This document shows positions 32,585-45,890 of a stretch of DNA of 64,000 nt, piece by piece (the stretch's first letter is position 1; each line of letters opens with the position of its first letter). This DNA is from Anaeramoeba flamelloides. Taxonomy: Eukaryota > Metamonada > Anaeramoebidae. The position numbers and the translations under genes are program-made. Below the pieces are notes generated by a model. It saw only the letters and a program-made list of their open reading frames with translations, was not told where the DNA came from and did no database searches. The stretch covers positions 930,001 to 994,000 of the forward strand of contig JANTQA010000023.1 of assembly GCA_027625915.1 (NCBI GenBank), read 5' to 3'.

Positions 32585-32905
32585 TAAAAATTCATTTTTT
32601 TAAACCCTTTTACAGAGTTAACTTGTTATATGTATTAGAAATATTTAGCCGAATACAAAAATATTTCAATTCAATATATGTATTGATAAATAATAAATTC
32701 ACAATGTTTTTATTAATAAATCCACATTCTCCTAGGCTTATTTATAAAACTGAAGCATAAATTGATCCAGTTAGAATAATCTATAGAAAAGTAGATTTAA
32801 ACTAAATCTTAAAAAATATTATTCGAATAGTTTATGATTTCCAAAAAAAGTTCAAACAAACTATTCCTGTGAGAATACCAGAATATTAGGTAATTATTTT
32901 TTGAA
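32585..32905 (+). mobile_element. LINE fragment, plus strand
   Basis: The plus strand reads VNLLYVLEIFSRIQKYFNSI, then INPHSPRLIYKTEA and IDPVRIIYRKVDLN. This aligns with the segment flanking the SINE at 24360-24960 (SQLYYSLEIFD, IHSPPLLIYKTEV). It contains in-frame stops. Confidence 0.6.
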
Positions 32906-33208
32906 AATAAATACTTTTTATAAATGCATAATTTATCATCAAAAACATAATTTAAAAGAAAAACAAAAAAGGGAACAAAGCTAACAAAATATATAGTTTT
33001 ATTTGAAAAAGATATTCAAATATAAAATAAAATATCATCTGTTTAAAAATTCATATTTGATCTTTTTAAAAAGATTATAATTCTAATAATTTTTAAAAAC
33101 CCTCTTATATTTCATTACTATTCAAGGATTGTATAGGTATAATAATTAAAAATAAATATAAAAAAGAAAAAAAATCAAGAAAGAAAAATAAAAATAATTA
33201 AATATAAA

Positions 33209-36200
33209 TTATTTTTCATCAACATCTAATTCATTTAATTCAATTTCATTCTCACTATCAGTTTTGTGATTTTGATCAAGTTCCTTTAGCTCTAAATCAC
33301 CACTTTTGTCATTATCTGATGAAGGTGTAGTACTTGAATAAGATGTTGTAGGTGTTGTACTTCCTGTCGAAGAAGATGTGCCCTCACCTGATGATTCCGT
33401 ACTTGTACTTTGTGTTTCATCCGATTCCTCGTTATCGCCCGATTTTTTGAATTTATTTAATACTTTTTTCATTTTCCTCTTTATCTTCCTTAATCTACGG
33501 TTCATTAATGAGCCAGCATTTTCAGAATGTTCTTTCATATACATATCTAAAGATCTAAAAATTACAGATAACGAACGTTTTTCCAACTATTTGTTAAATT
33601 TTGAAATTAAAACGAAATGGAAAAAGTAAATAAAAAAAAAAATTTTAAATCGATGAGTGATTACAAAAAAAGATCCATTTGAATAAAAAAAAAAAACTTT
33701 TAACAAACAATAATGAAAAAATGAAAAGCAAAGAAAAAAAAACAACAAAAAAAAAAAAAAAAAAACAACAAAAGCAACAACAAAAACAACAACAAAAACG
33801 ACAACAAAAACGACAACAACAACAAAAACAACAACGTACTACACTAGCCTCATCTAGCCAATATAAAATAGCGTCTGCAACAAAAGGTAAGATTTCATCT
33901 TCCCAACAGCCACGGCAATTATTCAAATGGTCTTCGCTATTCTGTTCTAGTTTTTTCAATTCATCATCATCTGAATTTTGATCTTTTTTTTTTAATTCAT
34001 CCTCACTTTCTGAAGAAGTGCTTACTGAATCTTTTTTTGATTTCTCTGATCCAGAAAGGATTATATTTGATTTTAAAGGAACGACTCCAACTTTGCTTGT
34101 TTGCTCAAGGGCAAAGTCGATTACTGAGCAAGCTATATCCGCGAATCTTTCTCTTTGCTCCTTTTCTGCTTGCAATAGCCAGCCGAACAAGGAAGAGGGG
34201 ACTGTATCGTCTCTTAGGAAATGCATTATTTCCATGGTTTTCCAAACCTTTTGGCCGGCAATGGTTTTTTCGTTTTTGATTGAAGAAGGCAATAATGCGC
34301 CAGAGCTTAATAGTTGCTTTTCTAACTCGCGCCTTTCTGCATTTTTCTCTTCCATTAAATGAAGGTTGTCTTTGTAGTCATATCTTAGCATTACCGCAAG
34401 GGCAATTACGGAGCAGATGACTAAAAGATACACAGCTGCGATCAGCAAGTTTATAATGTGATCGGAAGACAGGTCTCCGCCATAAAATAAGGTGCCACAA
34501 AGGGAAACCACCACTCTCGCGGATAATAAAGTGAATTCCAGCCGGTTATGTCTGTCTTCCTTGTAGGGCCTCGCGTATAGTTGCAACAGTAGCATTAAAA
34601 ACAAGGACATCTCTGCAAAGGCTGTTTGCATCATGGGGTATCGCGACAAAAATAAGGAAAAAATGACAAATAATAGCCTTCTCATCATTAGCACAAGTTC
34701 CCAATAATACCATTCGTCTTTAAACCTGCCGATTAGTAGTCCGTACTCCTCCCTAAAGGAGATGGTATCTTTATTTTTTTTAAATTGGTAGAACATCCAC
34801 AGCGGGATCCCACAGGAGTAAATTAGAAAAAAGATGATACTAAATGCGAGCAATGTGCTATATCTGGAGCCGTCGCAGGAATATGTTGGCTCTGGATCGA
34901 ACACTGTGAACCCTGTTGAATATTTGGTACAATCCATTGGCTTCATCATCCAATAGCTGACTGTCGCGTAAATGAAACTTAGCGTATATCCAAAGGAATT
35001 ATAGCAATTATTGCTTAGGATATAGATTTCGTCCATGTTTCTGAAATGAAAGAGCTTCCTGAGCGCCCGATGGGAATGCTTTTTAATAAAGCCCGATTTG
35101 CCGTGGTATTCTTGCTCTTGGTCAAACCATTCGCGGTGCTTGACTTTGATTTTTTCGATTCTGGGCTCCATCAAGAACGACCAGACTGACGCACTTACAT
35201 AATACAGATAATAGACGAGGCCAAAAATTATGGGGACGAATATACCAAAGATGAACTTGTTTACAATGGTGAAATTCGGATTGTAGCACTCGGCTGCCAA
35301 TAGATCGATATTAAACGTAAATATTGAAAAGACATCAAAGAGGCCGAGTAGAGCCTTTGGCCAATATAATTCAAATAAGGACAAAAGGGAAATTTCTTGA
35401 ATGAAATAAATCAGAATGGTCACGGTGGCAAAGTATACTGCGGGGGGGTATCCGATAATTGAAAATTGGTAAATGCCCCAACAAGACAAAATTAAAAGCG
35501 CAAACCATGCAAATCCCCTCCATCGAGTTTTTTCGTTCCCACACTTAACACAGAAATTGCCTAATCTGTACGTGTCCTCAACACATTCGCCACACATCCT
35601 GCCTTGGTAATTTTCGCTGCATTTGCCCTCGCCAGTGCAGGATTCCCGAGGGATGCAGCCATAAAAATAGGCTTCGGTTGCCGATCGGTTCCAAAATCCC
35701 TCGTCTGCTAGCGGTACAATTGTGTCCAAGTTAGTACATACGCCGCCGGGTGGGCATTCCTGGCAGTTATTTGTGGTGCCATAGTATTTCGGTTTGCATT
35801 TGCAATCCGATTGCGCGGTGGCTCCTTTGGTACTGGCTCTGGTATAGTCTGGGCAATCCTTGCAGGTTGATTGCGCGATTTCGTCGTTATATTTGGAAAC
35901 GGAGCATTCACTGCATTCCCCAGCTCCCAGTTCGCTAAACGTTCCCTTCCCGCATTCGATGCATGTATGAGATCCCTGATCTGAAGAGTAGGTACCCGGT
36001 TGGCACACGGTGCATGCCGTGGATGCATATTCCTCGCTGAATGTGCCCCTTGAGCAATCAAGGCATTGGGATCTTGAACCTTGAAACTCCTTACCGGGCG
36101 GGCATCCCTTGGCGCGTATTTGCAATCCAAACAAGGAATTCATATCGGTGCCACAAATACATTCAAATTCTTGGAAATAATCCTGATATTCCACCTTCGT

Positions 36201-39200
36201 CGAATCGACAACCTCCATTTCCTTTTGATAATAATCCGTATTGGTTTCATCAGAGTCGATGGAATAAGGATCGTAATCAGACTCACCCGGTGTGCCTGGT
36301 TCCACGATTGTTTTCCAAAACCTTTGACTTAATTCCAATGTGGAGGGGTCCTCTCGGTCGTCTGCGCCCGGTGACACGTTTGTGATGCCGATCTCAAGAT
36401 CAATATCCTGGCTATCGATCTCTGCTTCAATTTCACTTAGATCAACGACCGTTAGTGAGTCAGATAAGTTGGCAACATAGGGCCAAAGAAATACGATATC
36501 TAGGTCAGAGTGTATGTGCAGGAATTGGCTATCATCGTTTGCATTATTCGTAATTTTTAATTTCTCATAACTGTTTTGATCATAAATGTAAGCCCTTAAT
36601 TTGGATCCCTCTGTGAGATTTAAAGATCCGTGTATCGTCAAAGTTGGGAATTCGTAAACCAATTGGCTGTTTCGGTCATACCCTGGCCATAGAATGGTCC
36701 CCTTTAAGGTCAGAGAATTTAGGATGCTACCCGAGCCCCGAATGGTTCCCTGGATAAATTCCTGCCCTTCGGATTGCGCATTGAATGCCGCGCCCTTTTT
36801 GATAAACAGAAACGGATGCTTTTGATAATCATGGTCCGCTTGGGTGCTATGCTCTATATATGTCTGTACAAACGAGGCGGTAAATGTGGCATTGGTGGAT
36901 TGCGCGATTGTAACCTCCGCCTTTGTGTTATAATTGTAAAAGGGGACATCGACAACGTATTCTTGTTCAAATGCCAAACTATCTGTTTTGGATTCAAAGT
37001 AGCCATAATTGTTAAATTTCGCTTTTTTGTCGATTTCCTGATCGCTGTCCCCCTCTCTTAAATAAATTTGCCTTGTGTCATCGCCCATGATGAAGACCCC
37101 GTAATTAATAATCCAACTGACATACCAATTTGGAATTTTTCCGTTTGTAGATATTCCCCCGCTCATTGTAAAATAGCCATGATGGAAATAGAATTTTGCC
37201 AATTCGCTTTTTTGCGTATCGTCATCATGCAATTCATCATAGCTGCCAATCTCAATCGGGCAGCTCATTAGAAATCCCCAGACCGAGGAATTGTCGCGTG
37301 GCAAGAGATCACTTTTGTGATTAAATATGGATAAGATGGATTCAGCCTCTAAAATGATGCCGCAACTATCAACACCGTAAATCGATGCCACAAAGTGCTC
37401 ATCGTTTTCAAATTTCTCATCCGTATTGATGTTCATTTGGGAATTTCCCTCCAAAACAATAAAACCATAGCTTTCTAAAGTGATCGATTCATATCCTTCC
37501 CAATCAATTTTATGGTTGGCATTCAAGATTAAATGTAAATTCTTGATGTACCTGTTTTTCATCGTATAATTATATGGATCGATTTCTGAATGATCACGTA
37601 TCAAGAAATCGCAATTCAATCGTAATTCTGAACTTTCAGAATCTTCCTGATCTGTTCCTTGAAGATCACCGGATTCCCAAATCGAATATCCGGTAAATGT
37701 TGTATAGTTATCAATTTTTAATTTGCCCCTTTTTAAATATACAGTTTCAAATTCACTTTCCTTTAATGTTACTCGATCATAAGTTTCTTCTTCGTCGATA
37801 TAATATAACTCTTGATTTACAGGATCAATATCAAAAATTATGCTGTAGGAATCAGAAACCAAATTAGATTTTGTTATTTGGGTATTTTCAAAGTATAAAT
37901 ATTTGTTTTCTACATTGAAAATTGCATAACCCTCGTTTGAGATTTTGATCTCAATAAATTCACAGTTTATGAATTGATATACCTTTGATATAATTTTGAA
38001 TTTTGTTGTTTTGTTTTGTTTTTTGTTTTTTGTTTTTTGTTTTTTGTTTTTTGTTTTTTTAAATTTTATTTTTTTATTTATTATTATCAAAATAAAATGG
38101 ATAATAAATATTAAAGAAAGGAATTATTTTAAAAAAATGTTGAAAAAACTTTTGAAAGATGATAATATCTTTCTAAAAAATTTAATTTCCAAGATAATTT
38201 TTTTTTTTATTATATTACATTTTGTTTATTCAAATTTTGTTACTGTTTTTGTTTTTGTTTTTCCAATTCTAAAATCATTTTATTTCAATTTACTTTTTCT
38301 TTTATCTATCCAAAGAAATAAAAACAAAAAATAGAATAAAACCAATTCAATGGCATTTCAAAATTATTTTTGAATTTAATTAACAAATAAATTCGAATCT
38401 TCTTATGATGATTGATTTCCCTCATTTAATATTAGAACAATTGATATAAAAGGATTCAAGTCATTTCAAAAATTGTGACAAAATATTTTTTTTTAAAATG
38501 TTATTTAAAAAGCAATTTATAAATTGAAGTGGAACTAGATTCCAATTCAAAATTTTTATAACACACAAAATTCATTTTTTTGTAAAAAAAATCTTTTTAA
38601 ACAAATTCTTGAAGAAATACAAAATTATAATCAATTAGTTTATTGAAATGTATACAATTATTTATCATTTACAATACTCACAAACCAAAAATTAAATAAT
38701 TATTAATAAAAATAAAAATCAAGAGTGTGTTAAAAATTTTGGAGATAGTCTTACCAAAAAATGCATTGGTAAATTTGCTGAAATTTCTATTATTGGGATT
38801 GTTGATCAATCAAAAGGTTAAAGACAACCATCAACCGATTTTATTTGAGTTCTTCTATTTAAAAGAACTCAACTTTTACCTTATATCAACCATTCGAAAA
38901 AATTTTTTGATCAAACAAAACAGATTACGAAATTTAAAAAAATGAAATGAAAATAAAAAACTAAAAGATTAATAATTGATTTTCATATTTTACAAAAATT
39001 AAAATTGTTTCTAAAGGAACGAAATTGTAATATTGTGATTGTTTTAACGGTTTTAACTGTTACAAAAAATTTTCGAATTTTAGTTTATTATTTGAAAGGT
39101 CTTTAAAGCATTTTTGTAACATTTAGTTAAAATCTTTTTTAGGAATCAAATTTTGAAAGATGTTAATTTCATCAATTTCCTTTTAAAAAATAAATTTGTT

Positions 39201-42200
39201 GGTTTTTATATAAACAATTCTTATTTTTTTTATTTTACAAAAAAAAAATTTTTTTTTATCACAGTTGTACAATCCTAAACAATAAAAATCCCCTCTCCAA
39301 ATAAAAAGAAATTCACAAATTTTAATTTTCTTATTTGGGCATTTGTTCATATAAAAAAAAATGAAAATAAGATGAAAATTTGTATATTTCACAATAATAA
39401 AAAACCAAAATTCTTTATATCAAACCCAAAGATATTTATAGTTATCCATCAAGTTCAACGATTATAAAATTCAGAACATTTGCTAATTGGTTAAATTGAT
39501 ATTGGTATGTAATAAAGAAAAAAATACAAATAAATTTCGTCTTTTATGTTTCAAATGTGGGTACACTGGTATTTAAAATTTAAATGAGAAAAAATTTTAT
39601 TTAATTTTTTTTTTTTTCAATTCAGAAATCTGACTGGATTTAGAGTTGTTATTCCACCAAAATGTACCAATACATACAATAATAAAGTACCAAATAAATA
39701 AATAAAGATCACAAATTACAATCATTTTATAATTTATTAATTTGTTTGATACTTTATTATTGTATGTATTGGTACATTTTGGTGAACTTACAACTCCAAA
39801 TGAAAGAAATATGACAGAAAATCTATTTCTTTGAGAAGTCTATTTGAATTAAAGAAAAAAAGGAAAAGAAAGTGAAAATTTTTACCCATTTATTATTTAA
39901 ATACCCTTAAAGAAATAATAGATAATATGAATCACTTTTTATGGATGTGTCTTTCCTATGAAAATTATAGATTAATATTTTTAAACAATAAATTAATAAG
40001 AAATAAATCTTAATGAAATAATTTTAAACCAAGACAGTTTGAAATTATTTTCGTTAATTAATAATTGTGAAATCTATGATTTTACCAATAAAATTTCTGA
40101 ATGAGAATTTAAGTCTAAGGGGAACTAGGGTGTAATTTTGCACTTCTTCAATAATAATTTTACAAAAAAAAAAAAAAAAGCTGAAAATTATTTCCTAGAG
40201 TTAAATTCAAATACCAGTTGATAAATTTTCTTGTTATTTGAAAAATAATTCAGATTGGTGAATTTTGTAAAAGCAATTATTGGAGGTGGGTAAAAAAAAA
40301 AAAAAACTCTAGGTTTCAGGAATCAGTACTCTACGACAAGAGGGCAAAAGTTTTGTATATTTTGTAGGTGATATTCTCTACATACAAATTTTGAAGATGC
40401 CAAATGTGTTAAAAAATTCTGATCGACTCAGTAAGCCAAAAAAGAAAATTAGTATAGTGAGATCATTTTTTTTTTTTTCATTTTTTTTGGAAAAAGAAAA
40501 CTATTTAAATTTATTTTATTTCTTTCCTTTAAATTTTTTTACCTTTTTTATTCTAATTCCAACCATTATTACACACTATCAAGTATTTAATGCTAGGAAT
40601 ATAAATATAAAGATTTTTTTTCTTTTTTGAGATAATTCTTTTGGTTAACCAAAAAATTGATTTATTTAGACCTATTGAAAAATATTCGTATTGCTTTAAT
40701 AAGGATAGTTATAACTATTATTTTTTAAATTCATTTACAAATTTTACTCGGAAATTTTGTTTTTGTTCATTGAATAAAATTCTATTTTTCAAAATAAAAT
40801 TTTATAAAAGATATTTGAGAAGAATCTATCAAATATTCCCGAAAATACCCGAAAATCGAAAATACCCTAAAATTTTTTAACCACTAAAAAACACTTTTTG
40901 AACAACTTCAAAGAAACACTAGTGCCAATATACTCAGTTTAAAGGTAAATTTCGAATTTTAATTTGGAAAAAAAAGTTTTTTCTGAAAATATCAAAATTC
41001 AAAAAAATTAAATTTGAGGGAAAGTTATTCAACCCATTTTGTCTGAAAGGGATTGGTACTGTAGATGACTGTAATAAGTCTGATCATTTCGAAATGGTAT
41101 AACTAAATGAGAGAAAATGTACTTGCTAAGAAAATTTCTAATTCTGTATCATTACCTATAATTTTGTAATCTTATATACAATCCAAAAATAACCAAGTAA
41201 AACCTAATAGTACAATACATACACATACCGTACACAAGGTGACCCAAGCCAAACTTTATTTAACTTCCCATTCCATAAAAGGAACTGGCTTTACCAAAAC
41301 ATACTAACACACACCATACCAAGCCTAACACAGCCCATACCAATACCCTGACATACCCATACACTTACCCGAATAAGTAACAACAATTACTCAAATATAC
41401 TCAAAAGGTACCAAAACCTCTTTAGAGTAGTTTAAAGTAGAAAATTCAAAAAAAAAATATTTTCGCTGTAAGTATAATTGCTATTTTATCATTAAACTGA
41501 GTATATTGGCACTAGAGTTTCTTTGAAGTTGTTCAAAAGTGTTTTTATGTGGTTAAAAAATTTTCGGGTATTTTCGATTTTCGGGTATTTTCGGGAATAT
41601 TTCAAACACCCTTTGAGAATTTTGTAATTTTATCCTCAAAATTCAAATTTGATTTTTTTCTGACTAAAAATGATTTGAATTGTTATAACTATTCTTGTGA
41701 ATAAAACCAAACAATTTGTTGAAATAATTTTCTCTGCAATTTTTTTTAATTTTTTGAAAATCAGAAAACGACTTTTTTAAAACTTTAAAGAATAAAAAAA
41801 AATTGCTTAATAGATCTAAATTTCATTGATAAACTTTTGTTCAACTTGTATAAAATTTTCATTTATTTATTCACCTATATCACAATTAATTTTATGAGTG
41901 GAGATTAGAATTGAAATATTAATCAACAAAAATATTAACAAAATACAAAATTTTCTTTCAAAATCAAAGACTTTTTAATTGAAAACGAAAAATATATTAT
42001 TCCATTCCCAAGAATTAACTTAATTGCTAATAAAAATAATAAGTTACTTTTTTTCGTTTTATATTGGAAATATGTGAATTTTGGATTTCAAAAAATAGAC
42101 TCTTATTAATAAAATGTTTATCTGATGTTAACTTATCCATTTTCATCAGCCAAAACACAAATTACAAAAAAATAATTTTTTTAAAAGATCTCGACAAGAT

Positions 42201-43174
42201 TTCATTCTATTTTAAAAAAATACTACTCCCTTAATAAAAGAAATAAGAAACAGTCGACTTAATTTCTTTGATACCAAGAATGGGTTTGAAAATAAAAAGA
42301 TCTTTGTAAAGAAAAGAGATTTTTGTGAAAAAGAAAAAGGGAGGTTGTGTTCATTTATTAGCTTGTTTTTCTCAAAAAAAGCAAAAATATTAAATATTTT
42401 TTTCGTTTGCGAAAGCCAATAACCTCAGAGAAATTGAAATTTGGAATACACCAAAGAATTTGTCCTTGTTTAAAATTTTTTAATTTTGAAAGATTCATTT
42501 CAGTAGGTTTGAGACTTTATTTTTTTTGTCAATCAATATTTCACAATTAAAAGAATGCTTGACAAACAATAGTTGCCCTTTCTTTGAAATTTTTTTGTTC
42601 TAAAAAGAAAAAATTTTTGTTGTTTGTGGTTCTGAAAAACAAAAAAAAAAGAAAATTTTTTGTTTTTGAGAAGAATTAAAAAAAATTAGTTTCTTACTCC
42701 CATTTGATCGGCTATATTAAAATAATGACTATTAACACTTTCGCCGTATTTAAAAACGACACCAGAAAATGTTACATTTGTGTCGGAAGGTGTTGTTGAC
42801 ATTTGAATTGGATTGTTTACAGATCTTAATTCGAGATCTTGGATGTTCAAATTAAGATCGTCCCCAATAATAAACAGTGGTGTTTGGTTACAATCACTGG
42901 TACCACAAGTCAAGACAATTTGTGAAATACGATCACCCTCTCCTTTTGTCCCTCGAATAGTTAAGCTCCCATTTTTGTTCAAACCTGGGAAATTTATTGT
43001 CTCGGTTAAAACAACACCAGGGTAGAGTACAATCTCGTCGTTGTCTTTTGCATTTTTAATGGTGTCCTCTAGAGAATCACCAATAGTAACAAAAATATAA
43101 TTTGCTTCAAGCAAGGTTAAGATTGTAAACACTAAAACAATTAGTTGAAAAATTGTTAATTTTTTTTGTAACAT
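33209..43174 (-). CDS. beta-helix / cysteine-rich (GCC2-GCC3-like) multi-TM surface protein, 3 exons
   Basis: Exons on the minus strand are 42698-43174, 33840-37982 and 33209-33586, all joined in phase 0 (GGA|GTAAGA ... AAAG|GTA; GTA|GTACGT ... AATAG|TTG), giving about 1665 aa. Residues 1-24 form a signal peptide (MLQKKLTIFQLIVLVFTILT). Residues about 25-780 look like a right-handed beta-helix (pectin-lyase-like) ectodomain with many short N/I/V-rich strands. Residues about 783-963 form an ephrin-receptor-like cysteine-rich block with repeated CxxCxxGTFSExxAxxxC units. About ten hydrophobic segments follow between about 980 and 1340 (for example FAWFALLILSCWGIYQF and IINLLIAAVYLLVICSVIAL). 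The C-terminal 300 residues are acidic and Ser/Thr-rich, presumably cytosolic. This layout is common in protist surface receptors or adhesins; ligand and function are unknown. Introns are 4715 and 253 bp. An upstream in-frame ATG at 43207 is possible but would put a basic stretch ahead of the signal peptide. The first exon assignment rests on phase and beta-helix continuity. Confidence 0.8.
37998..38062. repeat. (TTTTGTTT)n minisatellite at the intron acceptor side
   Basis: Tandem TTTTTTG units next to the acceptor of the large exon. On the minus strand this is a lysine-coding frame, so the longest open frame runs on past the true exon start. Confidence 0.8.
39566..39906. mobile_element. R3 MITE split by a palindromic element
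   Basis: The left arm CTGGTATTTAAAATTTAAAT and the right arm (GAAAGTGAAAATTTTTACCC ... TATTTAAATACCC) belong to the R3 family. They are separated by the insertion at 39637-39803. It lies in the 4.7 kb intron of the surface-protein gene. Confidence 0.65.
39637..39803. mobile_element. 167 bp palindromic MITE nested in R3
   Basis: Arms of about 66 bp are nearly perfect inverses: CCACCAAAATGTACCAATAC then ATACAATAATAAAGTA at the left, and the complement at about 39750-39790. The outer words GAGTTGT and ACAACTC also match. There is only about 35 bp of unique centre. Confidence 0.75.
40060..40160. repeat. R1 repeat, partial right end
   Basis: AATTGTGAAATCTATGATTT ... GGTGTAATTTTGCACTTCTT matches the right ends of 1760-2297 and 8453-8977. 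Confidence 0.55.
40830..41603. mobile_element. R5 inverted-repeat element, copy 1
   Basis: Arms of about 115 bp are inverse: AAATATTCCCGAAAATACCC, then ACTTTTTGAACAACTTC and ACTCAGTTTAA, facing the same words at 41490-41603. The interior carries a strand-asymmetric stretch rich in CA and CC (41200-41400: CACATACCG, CACACACC, CAGCCC). Related copies are at 54048-54850 and 59747-60546. It lies in the surface-protein intron. Confidence 0.8.
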
Positions 43175-43557
43175 AAACAACAAGCGGATGTTTGAATTAC
43201 GGAACAAAAAAAAAAAAATTTACAAAATGAAACAAAAATGGTTGTTTCTCTCGAAAAATAAATTAAACAAAATTCCTCAAATGTTGTTCAAGAGTGAAGA
43301 AACGAATTGTTGTTGGGTTCGTCTGTTTTTTGTCTTACAATTAAATTTCATATTTCTCTTTTCAACAAATAATTATTAAAAATTAGGAACAAACAAAAAA
43401 AAAACTGTTCTATAATTGTTTTACCAAATTTTCCTGATTTTAAGAATTGTATGTTATCTATAGATCGAAATATAACTTGCTATTGGAGAACAGTGATTGG
43501 AAAGTTGATGAATTAAAGTGGTATCAAAAATTGCAAATTACAGGTTTTTTAGTCTTT

Positions 43558-44032
43558 TTACATGTTTTTTTTTTAATTTTCATTTAAGGACTATCAAAAA
43601 TAAAACCTTTTTCGAACTATTCTTCGAAATATTGTTGAATTATACTCTATACTTCTGAAGATCTAGATCAACTTTAAGATTTCAAAATATTTCGAAATTT
43701 TTTAAAATTGAATGATTAAATTCACAATTGTAAGTCGATAGTGTTTTCTACAACCCAACCCTTATTCTTCATATATAAGTACTATCTAGTTTCCAATAAA
43801 AACCTTTGAAAAAATCAAGTTTTATCAGACATAGTAGGGTTGTAGCTTTAAGATATTAACCTTACAATTCAGAATCAGATCTGTAAAATTTTGAAATATT
43901 TTGAAATCTTAAAGTTGATCTAGATCTTCAGAAGTATAGAGTATAATTCAACAATATTTCGAAGAATAGTTCCCCATAATTTATTTATCTTAGATAGTTC
44001 TTAGATGTAAATATAAAAAAAAAACATGTTAA
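43558..44032. mobile_element. 475 bp inverted-repeat element
   Basis: Arms 43613-43720 and 43872-43975 are almost exact inverses (CTATTCTTCGAAATATTG, CTGAAGATCTAGATCAAC). Outer words TTACATGTTTTTTTT / AAAAAAAACATGTTAA extend the pairing to the ends. Intact arms imply recent activity. It lies about 350 bp upstream of the surface-protein start codon. Confidence 0.75.
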
Positions 44033-44160
44033 TAGATCAAATAACATTTATAAATAGTTAACCAAAATAAGGCAATAATCGAAAAATTATTTTTTTAAAT
44101 TCTCTTACTTTCAACTTTATCTGAAATTATATTAATGATATTGTGACAAACTCGGTTATA

Positions 44161-44327
44161 CTGACATTTGAATTATAAATGGGAAAAAATTTTCACTTCC
44201 TATTCCAGATTGTACTTTTCTTAATAAAGTTTTAAAAGAAATAGGTTGTAATTTATTCCTCGGTTTGAAAAACGAAATTGATATTGAATTCAATTTTTTT
44301 TTCTTCTATTTATAATTCAAACATCTG
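44161..44327. mobile_element. R3 MITE
   Basis: CTGACATTTGAATTATAAAT ... TTTTCACTTCC faces TCTATTTATAATTCAAACAT. TA lies on both sides. Length 167 bp, against 166 bp for the copy at 62890-63055. Confidence 0.7.
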
Positions 44328-44810
44328 TATTTTAAAATGTGACAAAAAATAAAGAAAGTATGATAATTTATTATTTCCAACCTTTTTTGGATTAAATTTG
44401 GAATTTGATTCAAAAAAAGATTTTGCCCTTCAAAGAAATTTATGAAAAAACTTTTTTATTTTTTTCAAATTTTAACAAGATCCTTTATCCTAGCATTCTT
44501 TTATATCAAACAATCTGCTACTTTTATATCAAAAATTAATATTCGTTAATAATAAAATTATGATAAGAATAGCTGTGTTTTTTTTTATATCTAATGGGTA
44601 ATTTTAAAAACTAAACTTAAGATTAGTTATTATAAAAAAACCAAAAAGAAACTATGAATTACAAATAATAAAAAACAACATTTTGAATAATTTTTATAAG
44701 CTCAAATTTGTATTTTTTTCTTTTGAAAAATAGAGAAAAAAATAATATTCATCAATATATATTATGAGGGTTAAGTTAAAGACTGAATTTTTATTCAACA
44801 ATAAAAAACA

Positions 44811-45890
44811 ACTGGTACCCCTTTTAAGATACAAACTTTCAATGATTTTTAACATAGGAAAAAAAATCTCAAAATAAGTCACAAAATTGAAATTTACTGT
44901 CAAATCTAAAACCAGGAATTTTTCAAAAAACCCTGTAATTCCATTTTTCTGATCAATTGAAAATATTAGTAAAAAGTTGAAAATCTACTCTCGGTTTACA
45001 GAAAAATAGCCTAATTACCAAACAACTTATAACCGTTACAAATGGGGAATTGGTTAAATATTCTAAATCAATCATTTTAAATCTTTGGCGAATTTAGAAA
45101 TCAAAAAAATCCAAAATTTGTAAAATTAATTGAGAACATTAGTGAAAATTGAAAATCAAATTTATTGTGATTTTCCCTTTAGATAAATTCTAAATTTATT
45201 AGAAATAATCTATATAAGAATTATTTTGCTTTTGCAATTATGAAATAAGAGTTTTATTTACTTTATATCTTTCTTTTAATAAATTTTTCAAAATTTTAAA
45301 TTTCTATTGGGAACCTTAGAGGATTTATTTTTTTACAAAATGGTTTTCATAATTTCATGAAAATTTACAATAATCAAACATCTCTCTCAAATTCAAATTC
45401 TTTCAAATTTTTTAATATGAAAAAAAAATTGTTTCTATTTTAAAATTTAAAATCAAAATAATTCTTATATAGATTATTTCTAATAAATTTAGAATTTATC
45501 TAAAGGGAAAATCACAATAAATTTGATTTTCAATTTTCAGTAATGTTATCAATTAATTTTACAAATTTTGGATTTTTTTGATTTCTGAATTAGCCAAAGA
45601 TTTAAAATGATCGATTTAGAATATTTAACCATTTCCCCATTTGTAACGGTTATAATTTGTTTGGTAATTAGGTAATTTTTCTATAAAACAAGAGTAGATT
45701 TTTAACTTTTTACTGATATTTCCAATTGGTTAGAAAAATGGAAATGCCGGGTTTATGAAAATTTCTGGGTTTTGGTGTTTAACAATCAAGTAAAATAATT
45801 TAGGTAAAATTTTTTTCAAAAAATACGCTTTAATTTGAGATTTTTTTGTAACAAAATCATGTAGATAGTTTTTCCAATAAAAGTGTAACT
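44811..45890. mobile_element. 1.08 kb foldback element, related to the 196 bp MITE
   Basis: Long arms (about 44935-45245 and 45430-45740) pair almost completely: for example AAATTTATTGTGATTTTCCC faces GGGAAAATCACAATAAATTT, and CATTTGTAACGGTTATAA faces its inverse. The outer ends (CTGGTACCCCTTTTAAG, and TTACACTTTTA on the inverse strand) resemble the 196 bp Tc1-like MITE. No coding frame. Confidence 0.75.

Noticed and set aside
33645-33839. C-terminal poly-Cys/Phe extension of the large surface-protein frame
   Set aside because: It is read-through into the 253 bp intron (GTT and T-rich). The donor GTACGT and acceptor AATAG join the exon in phase to the acidic tail at 33209-33586.
35708-36385. 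overlapping frames on both strands over the cysteine-rich block
   Set aside because: They are shadows in the less AT-rich coding region of the surface protein.
37983-38090. Lys-rich N-terminal start of the 33645-38090 frame
   Set aside because: It is translation of a TTTTGTTT minisatellite in the intron. The true exon begins at 37982 and continues the beta-helix exon at 42698-43174.
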